Assembly: GCF_900090205.1 (NCBI RefSeq)
Contig: NZ_LT607802.1
Coordinates: 2,853,804 to 2,917,803 of the forward strand
Reading direction: 5' to 3'
DNA length: 64,000 nucleotides
Origin: Vogesella sp. LIG4
Lineage (GTDB): Bacteria; Pseudomonadota; Gammaproteobacteria; Burkholderiales; Chromobacteriaceae
Shown one piece after another: positions 25,679 through 35,082 of this stretch. Within the stretch, counting starts at the first letter, position 1. Each line of letters starts with the position of its first letter. The position numbers and the translations under genes are program-made. Below the pieces are notes generated by a model. It did not search any database. It saw only the letters and a list, made by a program, of their open reading frames with translations, and was not told the DNA's origin.

Positions 25679-27579
25679 GCGGCTTGTCTTTCTGTGTGGG
25701 GCAGGGTGAGGCTGACTTCGGTGCCGGCGGCGGGCAGCGGGCGGATGGCGATGTGGCCATGAATGCGCGCCGCGCGTTCCTGCATGATGGACAGCCCGAC
25801 ATGGCGGCTCTTGCGTGCTTCGAAGCGTTGCTGGTCGAAGCCGCAGCCGTCGTCGCTGATGGTCATCACGAAGTCGGCCTCGTTACGGATATCGATAATG
25901 ACGTGCTGCGCCTGGGCGTGTTTGCGCACGTTGGACAGCGCCTCCTGCAGGATGAAGATCACCTGCAGTTGCTGCTGCGGGTCCAGCGGCAGGCCGTTGC
26001 CCTGCATGTTCAGCTGGGTGGCCACGTGTGCCTGCTGCTCGAAGCGCGACAGCAGGGTGCGCACCGCATCGGCGAAGTCTTCCTTGTTGATGCGGGTGCG
26101 GAAGTTCAGCAGCAGCTCGCGTACGTCCTCGTAGCATTCCTGCACCCCGGTGCGGATGAAGCCCAGGTTTTCCTGCGCCTGCTCCGTTTCGTCACCGTCC
26201 AGTGCCGCTTCCAGCATCTGTACCTGCAGGTTGAGGAAGGACAGCGACTGCGCGATGCTGTCGTGCAGGCCCTGCGCCATCAGGTTGCGCTCCTCGGCCA
26301 CCGCGAACTGGCGGTCGCGCGCGGCCAGGCGCAGGTTTTCGATGGCGATGCCCAGGTGGCTGCCCAGGGTTTCCAGCAGGAACTGGTCCTGTGGCGACAG
26401 CGGGGTGACCTGGCGGAAGTACAGCGTGAAGATGCCGACATTGCCCTGGTTGTAACGGATGTGGAATACCGAGATTTCCTGGTAGCCGGCGCGCTGGCAG
26501 TGTTTTTCCTCGGCGTGCTGCATGCGGTCGAAGCGGCGGATCACCGCGAACGGCTGCGGCACCGCCTCGCCGCAGTAACAGCCTTCCAGTGGCGCGCAGT
26601 GGTCGTCCTCCAGCATCTCCGGCGGCAGGCCGCGCTGGGCGATCAGCTCCAGCCGGCCGCGCTTCACATCCACCAGCCGTACGCTGCCGGCGTCGGCGCC
26701 GGTCAGCTCCATCAGCCGGCCGATGAAGCCGTCGCACATCGGCTCCAGCTCATGCGATTCGTGCAGGAAGGCGGTGGTGCCGTACAGCGCGGTGAGGTGG
26801 CGGTTCTTTTCCTCCACCGAGCGGGTCTTGTCCTCCACTTTCTGTTCCAGTGTGGCGTACAGTTCCTGCAGGTGGCTGGCCATCTGGTTGAAGCCGGTGG
26901 AGATCAGTGCGAATTCGTCATTGCCGCTGACTTCCATGCGCGCATCCAGCTCGCCGTCGCGCAGCCGGGCGATGCCTTCGCCCAGGGTGTTCAGCGGGCG
27001 GATCACCAGCAGGAACAGCAGGAACATCATGGCGAAGGAGCCGACGATGGCCATGGCGATCAGCGCCATCTGGAAGAAGCGCAGCAGGGTGGTATTGCGG
27101 GCGTTGTCTTCCTCGATCAGCTTCACCAGCCGGTCGATGTGATCGACGAAGCCGGAAACGTCGGGGCGCGCCTGGCTGCCCGGCTGGTGCGGCTGGCTGG
27201 CCGCCAGCTCCAGCCGGGGCAGCAGCTCCTTGCGCCAGTGCTGTTCGATCTCGTTTGCCTGCAGGCGCACTTCGTCATTGTCTGGCAGGAACAGCGGCCG
27301 TGCCGGGTCGCCCTTGCGCAGGCTGGCCAGGGTGTCGCTGAAGTGCTGGTTCTCCGCCTGTACCGTGGCCAGCGGCGCGCCTTCGCTTACCAGCATGGCC
27401 ACCCGGTAGCTGCGCATGCGCAGGCTGCCGGCGTCGTTGATGGCGGCGGCGCCGCCTTCCAGCTTCCACGACAGCACCAGGGTGTAGCCGATGGAGGTCA
27501 TCGCCAGCAGCAGCCAGGCAATGGTCAGGGTGAGCAGCTTGCTGGACAGGCTGCGCATGTGCGGCGGTTGGCTGAGCAT
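25675..27579 (-). CDS. narX: Nitrate/nitrite sensor histidine kinase NarX
   Basis: 634-aa membrane sensor. Two membrane helices (about 13-34 and 168-193) bracket a periplasmic domain with the nitrate-binding P-box NDAGSLRMRSYR (48-59). A HAMP domain follows, then a central GAF-like module with the cysteine cluster CAPLEGCYCG typical of NarX, a HisKA_3 dimerisation domain with phospho-His in LHDSIAQSLSF, and an ATPase domain (ISDDGCGFD). The ATG at 27579 is preferred; the frame is open further upstream but without a start region. It sits head-to-head with mobB, 179 bases apart. Confidence 0.93.
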   Translation of the reverse strand: MLSQPPHMRSLSSKLLTLTIAWLLLAMTSIGYTLVLSWKLEGGAAAINDAGSLRMRSYRVAMLVSEGAPLATVQAENQHFSDTLASLRKGDPARPLFLPDNDEVRLQANEIEQHWRKELLPRLELAASQPHQPGSQARPDVSGFVDHIDRLVKLIEEDNARNTTLLRFFQMALIAMAIVGSFAMMFLLFLLVIRPLNTLGEGIARLRDGELDARMEVSGNDEFALISTGFNQMASHLQELYATLEQKVEDKTRSVEEKNRHLTALYGTTAFLHESHELEPMCDGFIGRLMELTGADAGSVRLVDVKRGRLELIAQRGLPPEMLEDDHCAPLEGCYCGEAVPQPFAVIRRFDRMQHAEEKHCQRAGYQEISVFHIRYNQGNVGIFTLYFRQVTPLSPQDQFLLETLGSHLGIAIENLRLAARDRQFAVAEERNLMAQGLHDSIAQSLSFLNLQVQMLEAALDGDETEQAQENLGFIRTGVQECYEDVRELLLNFRTRINKEDFADAVRTLLSRFEQQAHVATQLNMQGNGLPLDPQQQLQVIFILQEALSNVRKHAQAQHVIIDIRNEADFVMTISDDGCGFDQQRFEARKSRHVGLSIMQERAARIHGHIAIRPLPAAGTEVSLTLPHTERQAA

Positions 27580-27758
27580 GGTTAGGTCGTCCGGTGGATG
27601 GTCAGCGCCGGCAGGGCACGGCACAATGACTGACAGCCCGGTGTTGCAGGCCGGGCGGTGGTAGCGGAGCAGGACATGGCTTTGATTTGTTGACAATGCT
27701 GACAGCTCAACGATAGCAGCCCGTGCCGCGCTGCCACAATCCACCAAAAGGAGAGGAT

Positions 27759-28253
27759 GTGCAGAAAGTTCTGGGCATTGCCGGCTGGTCCGGCAGTGGC
27801 AAGACCACGCTGATCGAGGCGCTGCTGCCAAGGTTGGCCGCACGCGGCCTGCGGGTGTCGGTAATCAAGCACAGCCACCACGATATCGAGCCGGATGCGG
27901 CGGGCAAGGATAGCTGGCGCCACCGCCGGGCCGGCGCCGCCGAGGTGATGCTGCTGTCGCCGCGGCGGGTGGCGGTATTCGCCGAACTGGCCGAGGAGCT
28001 GACGCTGGACGCGCAGCTGGCACGGCTGCAGCCGGTGGACCTGGTGCTGCTGGAAGGGCAGAAATGGCAGCCGGTGCCCAAGCTGGAAGTGCACCGCCCG
28101 GCGCTTGGCAAGCCGCTGCTGTGCGCCGAGGACAGCCGGGTGCTGGCGGTGGCCAGCGATGCCGCGCTGGAGATTGCGCTGCCGCAACTGGCGCTGAACG
28201 ATCATGACGCCATCGCCGATTTCATCGCGCGCTGGCTGGAGGAAAGCAAGTGA
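27759..28253 (+). CDS. mobB: Molybdopterin-guanine dinucleotide biosynthesis protein MobB
   Basis: 164-aa GTPase-like accessory to MobA, which attaches GMP to molybdopterin. Walker A is [10 protein letters not shown]; the metal-binding VIKHSHHD and RHRRAGA follow, and LVLLEGQKW is the Walker B region. The GTG at 27759 has AAGGAG five bases upstream. Its stop overlaps the GTG of moaD (GTGA). The cofactor genes face narX and precede the narK genes, fitting a nitrate reductase cofactor role. Confidence 0.92.
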   Translation: MQKVLGIAGWSGSGKTTLIEALLPRLAARGLRVSVIKHSHHDIEPDAAGKDSWRHRRAGAAEVMLLSPRRVAVFAELAEELTLDAQLARLQPVDLVLLEGQKWQPVPKLEVHRPALGKPLLCAEDSRVLAVASDAALEIALPQLALNDHDAIADFIARWLEESK

Positions 28254-28501
28254 GTATCCGCATTCTGTATTTTGGCCGCCTCAAGGACGCGCTGGGCCGT
28301 GGCGAGGAAACCCTGGACTGGGCCGGTGGCGACACCGCCGCACTATTGGCCGCATTGCGCGGCCGTGGCGCGGACTGGGCCGAGGCGCTGGCCGCCGGCA
28401 AGGTGTTCCGCCTGGTGGTGAACCAGCAGGTGGTGCGCGGCGAGGTGATGATTCCGGATGGCGCCGAGGTGGGCATCCTGCCGCCGGTGACCGGGGGCTG
28501 A
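28250..28501 (+). CDS. moaD: Molybdopterin synthase small subunit MoaD
   Basis: 83-aa ubiquitin-like sulfur carrier. It begins [11 protein letters not shown] and ends PPVTGG; the C-terminal Gly-Gly is made into a thiocarboxylate that donates sulfur to precursor Z. GTG start overlapping the mobB stop, and two bases from moaE, so the three are one operon. Confidence 0.94.
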   Translation: MSIRILYFGRLKDALGRGEETLDWAGGDTAALLAALRGRGADWAEALAAGKVFRLVVNQQVVRGEVMIPDGAEVGILPPVTGG

Positions 28502-28503
28502 GC

Positions 28504-28965
28504 ATGCACTGCCATATCACCGTACAACACGAGCGTTTCGACCTTGCCGCCGAAGAAGCGGCGCTGCGTGCGCAGGCCGGCGATGCCGGTGCGCTGGTGG
28601 CATTCCAGGGCATGGTGCGCGGCCACGATGCCGCCACACCGTTGGGCGCATTGTTCCTGGAGCACTACCCCGGCGTGACCGAGGCCGAGATCGAGCGCAT
28701 CGCCCAGGATGCCGCCACGCGCTGGCCGGTGAGCGCGGTGCGCGTGGTGCACCGCGTGGGGCAGCTGGTGCCGGGCGAGCAGATCGTGCTGGTGCTGGTG
28801 GCTTCCGCCCACCGCAAGGCGGCGTTTGCCGCCGCCGAATACCTGATGGATTACCTCAAGACCGAGGCGCCGTTCTGGAAGCGCGAGGATTTTGCCGACG
28901 GCAGCAGCCGCTGGGTGGATGCCAAGGCCAGTGACAGCGAGGCGGCGGCCGGCTGGCAGGGCTGA
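28504..28965 (+). CDS. moaE: Molybdopterin synthase large subunit MoaE
   Basis: 153-aa catalytic subunit that inserts two sulfurs from MoaD into cyclic pyranopterin monophosphate. Landmarks: ALVAFQGMVRG, LEHYPGVTEAEIERI, HRVGQLVPGEQIVLV and the active-site lysines in HRKAAF and LKTEAPFWKRE. A MITE-like element begins right behind the stop. moaA, moaB and moaC are not here and must be elsewhere. Confidence 0.95.
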   Translation: MHCHITVQHERFDLAAEEAALRAQAGDAGALVAFQGMVRGHDAATPLGALFLEHYPGVTEAEIERIAQDAATRWPVSAVRVVHRVGQLVPGEQIVLVLVASAHRKAAFAAAEYLMDYLKTEAPFWKREDFADGSSRWVDAKASDSEAAAGWQG

Positions 28966-28966
28966 C

Positions 28967-29092
28967 TGACGATCTGTTGCGCGGCGGCGATACGCTGGCG
29001 GGTTCGATTCAGGGGGCGCGTTGACTTCATGTCAATTCCGCGCCCCTCGCGTTTTCGCCTTGTCCCGCCGCGGCTTGCCTGCTCGTAACTCT
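28967..29092. mobile_element. MITE-like hairpin element, copy B
   Basis: Read on the minus strand it carries GCGGGACAAGGCGAAAACG, the central stem TTGAC-atgaa-GTCAA and GTATCGCC followed by CAGATCGT, all in the order seen in copy A. The left end is degraded. Its end forms two bases of the stop codon of the minus-strand gene at 29091. Confidence 0.65.
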
Positions 29093-30002
29093 AATTGCCG
29101 AACGGGCGCTCCAGCTGCAGCCGCCAGCCGCCGGGGCCGCGCTCCAGCCGGTAGGACAGCTGACGCATGCCGCCGGTAGGCATGGCGTTGCCGTCGCCAT
29201 CGCGGTACAGCGGGAAGCGGCGCAGCAGGCGCTGGCCGCTCAGCGTGAACTCGTCGTGCCCCATATAGCCCGCCATGGCATCCGGATAGTCGTCCGGCGG
29301 CGGCAGGCTGATGCTGTTCAGCCGATTCCACTCATCCACCACGAATACCAGCACATTGCCGTAGGAGCCGCTGCCGGCGGAACGGGTAAACAGGTACAGC
29401 TCCGGCTTGCCGTCGCCGTTCAGGTCCGCCACCCGCACATCGGTGATGGTGCCGTCCACACTGCCTTGCAGCGGCTGCATCGGCTGCAGCAGTCCCTCCA
29501 CCGCCAGCTGCCAGCTGCCTATCGAGCCCTCGCAGTCACAATCCAGCATGAAGCGGATGCCCTGCCATGCCAGTGTGCGGCGAAGGTGGTCGCGGCGGGG
29601 CTCGTCGAAGGTATCGCCCAGCACCCTGGCCTGCAGGGTGTAGCGGCTGCTCTCGCCGCGGCGTGCGGCACCGGGCAGCACGTAGACGTGCACGGTGTAG
29701 CTGCCGCTATCCGGAATGAAACCGTGGAAACCGCTGCCGGCCGGGCCGTTGAACAGCAGCTTGCCCTGCGGCGAGTGCAGCTCGAAGTAGGTGCCGCGCG
29801 GGGCGGCATCCAGCCGCAGTGACAGCCGCTGCCCCTGCTGCAGTTGCAGCTGGTAGTCGTGGAAGTCGTTGTCGAACAGCCGGTCGCTGAGCCGGGTGGT
29901 CTGGTTGATGCGAGGCCACACGGTGGTGCTGGCCGGTGCGGCGACGGCGGGTAGCGCCGTCAGCAGGCCGCAGACGGCAAGGCTGGGGAGCAGGAGGCGC
30001 AT
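29091..30002 (-). CDS. Exported protein with PliI-like C-terminal segment
   Basis: 303 aa with a Sec signal peptide (about residues 1-21, ending AVAA). The N-terminal part, LRLDAAPRGTYFELHSPQG through SYTVHVYVLPGAARR, looks like a small beta-sandwich similar to pre-peptidase C domains. The C-terminal part has ADLNGDGKPELYLFTRSAG followed by SGSYGNVLVF, recalling periplasmic inhibitors of I-type lysozyme (PliI), where an SGxY loop contacts the enzyme. That link is from memory of the motif and unverified. The stop codon falls in repeat element B. Confidence 0.65.
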   Translation of the reverse strand: MRLLLPSLAVCGLLTALPAVAAPASTTVWPRINQTTRLSDRLFDNDFHDYQLQLQQGQRLSLRLDAAPRGTYFELHSPQGKLLFNGPAGSGFHGFIPDSGSYTVHVYVLPGAARRGESSRYTLQARVLGDTFDEPRRDHLRRTLAWQGIRFMLDCDCEGSIGSWQLAVEGLLQPMQPLQGSVDGTITDVRVADLNGDGKPELYLFTRSAGSGSYGNVLVFVVDEWNRLNSISLPPPDDYPDAMAGYMGHDEFTLSGQRLLRRFPLYRDGDGNAMPTGGMRQLSYRLERGPGGWRLQLERPFGN

Positions 30003-30197
30003 GAAAACTCCCGGCCGGGCAGGCCGGCGGCAGGTGGCGATGAGCTTGGAAGCTACGCCTTCCGAACTAGTTCCCCCCGCCGAATGGGGTGGTTCGGATA
30101 ATCCCTAATCGGCACAGGGTTTCCACTACCGGCCAATGTTGGCCGCATGAGCGAGCGCGTACTGTGAGAGCGTCTCAATAGAGCGGATAAAAACATC

Positions 30198-31460
30198 ATG
30201 GCCTCACAAAGCTACAAACAGTACGCGGTGCTGGCATCCAGCACGTTGTCGTTTACCGTGTGCTTCATGATCTGGATGATGTTCGCGGTGCTGGGCATTC
30301 CGATCAAGCAGCAGCTGGGGCTGAATGAAACCGAATTCGGCATCCTGGCCGCCACGCCGGTGCTGTCCGGCTCGCTGATCCGCGTGCCGCTGGGCATCTG
30401 GACCGACCGTTTCGGCGGCCGCATCGTGCTGTTCGTGCTGATGCTGGCCTGCGTGGTGCCGATCTTCGTCATGCAGTACGCCACCCAGTTCTGGCATTTC
30501 CTGGCCATCGGCCTGTTCGTCGGCCTGGCCGGCGGCGCGTTCTCGGTGGGCACGCCCTACGTGGCCCGCTGGTTCAAGAAGGAGCAGCAGGGCCTGGCGA
30601 TGGGCATTTTCGGCGCCGGTAACGCCGGTTCCTCGCTGACCAAGCTGATCGCCCCCAGCATCATCGCTATCGGCGGCTGGCAGCTGGTGCCCAATGTCTA
30701 CGCCGCGGTGATGCTGGTTACCGCCATCCTGTTCTGGTTCTTCTCCTATCACGACCCGAAGCACCTGGTGTCCAGCAAGGTAAGCCTGGGCCAGCAGCTG
30801 GCGCTGATGAAGAACCCGGCCGTGCTGCGCTACTGCCAGTACTACTCGGTGGTGTTCGGTGGCTATGTGGGCCTGGCGCTGTGGATGACCAAGTACTACG
30901 TGGCCGAGTACGGCTTCGACATCAAGCACGCCGCCTTCCTGGCCGCCTGCTTCTCGCTGCCGGGCGGCGTGCTGCGCGCACTGGGCGGCTGGCTGTCCGA
31001 CAAGTACGGCGCCTACAAGGTGACCTGGGGCGTGATGTGGGCGTGCTGGGTGGCCTTCTTCATCCTGTCCTACCCGCAGACCCACCTGATCATCCAGACC
31101 GTGAAGGGCCCGCTGGGCTTCAACATCGGCCTGAGCGCCACCGTGTTCACCCTGGTGCTGTTCGGCGTGGGCGTGGCCATGGCCATCGGCAAGGCTTCGG
31201 TATTCAAGTTCATTGCTGACGAGTTCCCGGACAACATCGGCGCGGTATCCGGCGTGGTGGGCCTGGCCGGCGGCCTGGGCGGCTTCCTGCTGCCCATCAT
31301 GTTCGGTGCGCTGGTGGACCTGACCGGCGTGCGCTCCAGCTCCTTCATGCTGCTGTACGGCACCGTGTGCGTGGCCCTGGTGTGGATGCACTTCTCCTTC
31401 CGGCCGGTAGCCCGCGCCGAAGAAGAGAAGGAAGCCCGGCTGGCTACCGCCACCCGCTGA
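30198..31460 (+). CDS. narK: Nitrate/nitrite transporter NarK1 type
   Basis: 420-aa NNP-family MFS carrier with twelve helices. The nitrate signature regions are GLAGGAFSVGTPYVARWF in helix 5 and GLAGGLGGFLLPIMFG in helix 11, plus conserved Arg residues in SGSLIRVPLG and LPGGVLRALGG. Type 1 NarK proteins are thought to import nitrate with protons. The gene is 54 bases ahead of a second, type 2 narK. Both follow the mobB-moaDE genes with one exported-protein gene between, and NarXL lies 2.6 kb away. Confidence 0.93.
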   Translation: MASQSYKQYAVLASSTLSFTVCFMIWMMFAVLGIPIKQQLGLNETEFGILAATPVLSGSLIRVPLGIWTDRFGGRIVLFVLMLACVVPIFVMQYATQFWHFLAIGLFVGLAGGAFSVGTPYVARWFKKEQQGLAMGIFGAGNAGSSLTKLIAPSIIAIGGWQLVPNVYAAVMLVTAILFWFFSYHDPKHLVSSKVSLGQQLALMKNPAVLRYCQYYSVVFGGYVGLALWMTKYYVAEYGFDIKHAAFLAACFSLPGGVLRALGGWLSDKYGAYKVTWGVMWACWVAFFILSYPQTHLIIQTVKGPLGFNIGLSATVFTLVLFGVGVAMAIGKASVFKFIADEFPDNIGAVSGVVGLAGGLGGFLLPIMFGALVDLTGVRSSSFMLLYGTVCVALVWMHFSFRPVARAEEEKEARLATATR

Positions 31461-31514
31461 TCGATTTCGATGGTATTGGGGCGGCAGGGGCCGCCCCGCA
31501 GAGAGGATGACATC

Positions 31515-32894
31515 ATGTCTTATATAGTGACCCGCTGGGAGCCGGAAAACACCGCCTTCTGGCAACAGGACGGCAAGTCCGTGGCACGTCGCAACCTGTG
31601 GATCTCGATCCCGGCGCTGATGCTGGCCTTCGTCATCTGGCAGGTGTGGAGCGTGGCGGTGCTGAACATGCCGAATATCGGCTTCAGCTACACGCAGAAC
31701 CAGCTGTTCTGGTTGGCCGCATTGCCGGCGCTGTCCGGCGCCACGCTGCGCATTTTCTACAGCTTCATGGTGCCGATCTTCGGCGGCCGCAAGTGGACTG
31801 CCATTTCCACCGCCAGCCTGCTGATTCCGGCGATGGGCATCGGCTTTGCGGTACAGGACCCGAGCACCAGCTATGTCACCATGGTGATCCTGGCGCTGCT
31901 GTGCGGCTTCGGCGGCGGCAACTTCAGCTCCTCGATGTCCAACATCAGCTTTTTCTTCCCGAAAGCCGAAAAAGGCACCGCGCTGGGCCTGAACGCCGGC
32001 CTGGGCAACCTGGGTGTGTCGCTGGTGCAGTTCGTGGTGCCCATCGTGATCACCATGGGCCTGTTCGGTGCCTTTGGCGGCGAGCCGCAGACCTGGGTGA
32101 AAGGCGCGGTAACCAAGCACGTATGGCTGCAGAACGCCGGCTTCGTGTGGGTGCCGTTCATCGTGCTGTCCACCATTGCCGCCTGGTTCGGCATGAATGA
32201 CCTGGCTTCCGCCAAGGCTTCCTTCGCCGATCAGGCGGTGATCTTCAAGCGCAAGCACAACTGGCTGATGTGCTGGCTGTACATCGGTACCTTCGGTTCC
32301 TTCATCGGCTTCTCCGCCGGCTTCCCGCTGCTGGTAAAAGGCCAGTTCCCGACCATCGACCCGACCAAGTACGTGTTCTTCGGCCCGCTGGTGGGCGCGC
32401 TGGCCCGCCCGATCGGCGGCTGGCTGTCCGACAAGATCGGCGGCGCCAAGGTTACCCAGGTGGTGTTCCTGCTGATGATCGCCGCGGTGTTCGGCGTGGT
32501 GGGCTTCCTGCCGCACGGCGGCCAGGGTGGCAGCTTCCAGGGCTTCTTCGCCATGTTCCTGTGCCTGTTCGCGCTGACCGGCATCGGTAACGGCTCCACC
32601 TTCATGCAGGTGCCGGCCATCTTCCTGACCCTGCACAAGCGCATGGCCGGCAAGAGCGAAACCGCACAGAAACAGGCCGTGGCCGAAGCCACCAAGGAGG
32701 CCGCTGCCGTGCTGGGCTTCTCCGGTGCCATCGGTGCCTACGGCGGCTTCTTCATTCCGAAGAGCTATGGCACGTCCATCGCCCTGACTGGCGGCGTGGA
32801 AGCGGCGCTGTATGCCTTCATCTGTTTCTACATGACTTGCGTGCTGATCAACTGGTGGTTCTACGCCCGTAAAAACGCCGAGATTCCGTGCTGA
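31515..32894 (+). CDS. narK: Nitrate/nitrite antiporter NarK2 type
   Basis: 459-aa NNP carrier. Signatures: GFGGGNFSSSMSNISFFFP in helix 5 and ATLRIFYSF with the substrate Arg; GLNAGLGNLGVS and GALARPIGGWLSDKIGG follow. Type 2 proteins exchange nitrate for nitrite during respiration. The ATG at 31515 is used, with GAGAGG eight bases upstream. With narK1 it forms a tandem resembling the fused NarK1-NarK2 of Paracoccus, but here they are separate. A strong terminator follows. Confidence 0.94.
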   Translation: MSYIVTRWEPENTAFWQQDGKSVARRNLWISIPALMLAFVIWQVWSVAVLNMPNIGFSYTQNQLFWLAALPALSGATLRIFYSFMVPIFGGRKWTAISTASLLIPAMGIGFAVQDPSTSYVTMVILALLCGFGGGNFSSSMSNISFFFPKAEKGTALGLNAGLGNLGVSLVQFVVPIVITMGLFGAFGGEPQTWVKGAVTKHVWLQNAGFVWVPFIVLSTIAAWFGMNDLASAKASFADQAVIFKRKHNWLMCWLYIGTFGSFIGFSAGFPLLVKGQFPTIDPTKYVFFGPLVGALARPIGGWLSDKIGGAKVTQVVFLLMIAAVFGVVGFLPHGGQGGSFQGFFAMFLCLFALTGIGNGSTFMQVPAIFLTLHKRMAGKSETAQKQAVAEATKEAAAVLGFSGAIGAYGGFFIPKSYGTSIALTGGVEAALYAFICFYMTCVLINWWFYARKNAEIPC

Positions 32895-32939
32895 TCTGTT
32901 CTGTTCTCCAAGCTGCAGACTGGCTTCTGCATCTTCTTG

Positions 32940-32966
32940 AGCGCCCCGAAAGGGGCGCTTTTTTTG
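32940..32966 (+). terminator. Terminator after narK2
   Basis: AGCGCCCC (32940-32947) and GGGGCGCT (32952-32959) with a GAAA loop, followed by a run of T to 32965. Confidence 0.94.
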
Positions 32967-33194
32967 TGCGCTGCACAGCAAACCGGTACTGATTTTCTGG
33001 ATATGGATCAAGGCCGTGGCGCCGCGCGCCGGCTATATGTCGGAGCGCCCGGAATGAAGGCGGGCAGGGTGCTTGCCCTGCCGGCAACACAAGAGCACGG
33101 CAACAGCCGGCCGCACCGGGCGGCATGACAGGACACCCAGGAAGCGCACTGCCCCCTTAATCCAACCGGCTGCAACGCCACCGGGATACCGACC

Positions 33195-34811
33195 ATGACC
33201 ATCAAACTGAAGTTGCTGTGTTTTACCGTTCTGGCCCTGCTGGCGGCGCTGGTGCCCAGCCTGGTGGGGCTGAAGGCGCTGCGCGATGCCGACGCCAAGC
33301 TGGCGGTGGTGAACGACCGCCTGATTCCGCGGCTGGGGCTGGTGGCGAACATCCGCAGCACGTTCAAGGATCTGCGCATCGACGACATCCTGCAGCTGTA
33401 CGAGCAGGACCGTAATTTCCAGCTGCAGGCGCGGCTGCGCAACCGCCAGACCGGGCAGAAGCTGCACGACTTGCTGGCACAGCTGAAAGGCGAGCTGCGC
33501 CGCCCCGAGGACCTGGCGCACGTGCAGCAGTTCGAGACGATGTTCCAGCACTACCTGCAGCTGCTCGACCGGGTGCAGGCGGTGCGGGTGGCGCCGGGGG
33601 CGACAGTGGTGCAGATGTCGGCGGCAGCCGAGCCGTGGCGGGTGGCCGGCACCGAGCTGGGCGCTTCGGTTACCGCCATCGTGGGCGACGTGCTGGCCGA
33701 GGCGCGGCATAACCGCGACCAGGCGCAGGCGGAAATGGCGGCGGCCAGAACGCTGTTCGCCGCCTCGCTGCTGCTCTCCATGCTGCTGCTGTTCGGCTGC
33801 GGCTGGCTGATCCTGCGCAGCATCAACCGCCCGGTGCAGTCCGCGGTGCTGGCGGTGCGCGGCATCTCCGACCGCCAGGACCTGTCGCAGCGGGTGGCGG
33901 TGCACAAGAACGATGAAATCGGCGGCTTGCTGCACGCTTTCAACCAGCTGCTGGGCAAGATGCGCGACTCCATCCACCAGATCGGCCACCACTCGCACGC
34001 GGTATCCATTGCCGCAGAAGACCTGAGCGTGGCATCCGACCAGGTGCAAAGTGGTGCGCGCCATGCCAGCCAGTCTGCCGCGGAGATGGCGGCCACCATC
34101 GAGGAGGTGACGCAGAGCATTGCCAGCATCGCCGGGCGCACCCGTGCCGCGGACGCGCTGGCGGCGGCCTCCGGGCAGCAGGTGCTGGTCAGTGCGGCGG
34201 TGATCGGCGACACGGTACAGTTGATCGAGGGCATTGCCGTGGCGGTGCGCGATACCGCCAGCCACGTGCAGGCGCTGCAGGGCCGCAGCGAATCGATCGA
34301 CGCGGTGGTTGGCGTGATCGGCGACATTGCCGGGCAGATCAACCTGCTGGCGCTGAATGCGGCGATCGAGGCGGCGCGCGCCGGCGAATACGGCCGCGGC
34401 TTCGCGGTGGTGGCCGACGAGGTGCGCAAGCTGGCCGAGCGCACCACTGCCTCCACCGGGCAGATCCACAGTACCGTGACCAGCATCCGCGAAGGCTCGG
34501 AGGCGACGGTGCAGCTGATCGGTGACGTGGTTGGCCGCATGGAGCACGGCGTGGCCAAGGTGCGGCAGGCGGGGGAGGCCATGGACGAACTGCGGACACT
34601 GGCCGGGCAGGTGGGGCAGCAGGTGGCGGAAATTGCCAGCGCCATCCACGAACAGAGCGAGGCCAGCGCGCGCATTGCGCAGAAGGTGGAAGGCATTGCC
34701 CAGGTGGCGGAGCAGAGCAGCGTGGCGGCGCAAAGCACCGCCAGCAATGCGCTGCGGCTGCATGAGTTGGCGCAGGACATGCGCCGCGACGTGGCCTGTT
34801 ACACCACCTGA
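33195..34811 (+). CDS. Methyl-accepting chemotaxis protein
   Basis: 538-aa chemoreceptor. One helix at the N-terminus ([20 protein letters not shown]), a four-helix-bundle-like sensor of about 170 residues, a second helix ([20 protein letters not shown]), a HAMP domain ([17 protein letters not shown]) and the signalling hairpin with [20 protein letters not shown], the highly conserved tip. No C-terminal CheR-binding pentapeptide is seen. The ligand cannot be inferred; nearness to narK genes is only suggestive. It is alone on its transcript. Confidence 0.93.
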   Translation: MTIKLKLLCFTVLALLAALVPSLVGLKALRDADAKLAVVNDRLIPRLGLVANIRSTFKDLRIDDILQLYEQDRNFQLQARLRNRQTGQKLHDLLAQLKGELRRPEDLAHVQQFETMFQHYLQLLDRVQAVRVAPGATVVQMSAAAEPWRVAGTELGASVTAIVGDVLAEARHNRDQAQAEMAAARTLFAASLLLSMLLLFGCGWLILRSINRPVQSAVLAVRGISDRQDLSQRVAVHKNDEIGGLLHAFNQLLGKMRDSIHQIGHHSHAVSIAAEDLSVASDQVQSGARHASQSAAEMAATIEEVTQSIASIAGRTRAADALAAASGQQVLVSAAVIGDTVQLIEGIAVAVRDTASHVQALQGRSESIDAVVGVIGDIAGQINLLALNAAIEAARAGEYGRGFAVVADEVRKLAERTTASTGQIHSTVTSIREGSEATVQLIGDVVGRMEHGVAKVRQAGEAMDELRTLAGQVGQQVAEIASAIHEQSEASARIAQKVEGIAQVAEQSSVAAQSTASNALRLHELAQDMRRDVACYTT

Positions 34812-35082
34812 GCCTTGTTCTTGCCCGGGTTGGCGGTGCCGGCTGGCATGTATGGTAGTTTTCTTACATTAAACTTACAGAAATTTTGCCAGCTTGCACC
34901 GCTTTGCCGCACGTGCACCAGGATATGATTCCGTCAAGGTTATGAATAAACAGGATTTATCTGTGCCGTGTGCACAATTCTGGTGATATTGCATTGTAAG
35001 AATCATGAAAGGAATCGAGTACAAGCGCGCTTGCCACTAGACTGACGCTCCTTTGCCCAATAACACAGGGAGCACTCGCAAC

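Noticed and set aside
30003..30197. FNR or NarL sites before narK1
   Set aside because: No TTGAT-N4-ATCAA and no convincing pair of NarL heptamers was found by eye; an AACTAGTT palindrome near 30065 is too short to interpret.
30204..33011. 935-codon open frame antisense to the narK pair
   Set aside because: Composition is a shadow of the opposite genes (rich in His, Gln, Arg); no domain is recognisable.
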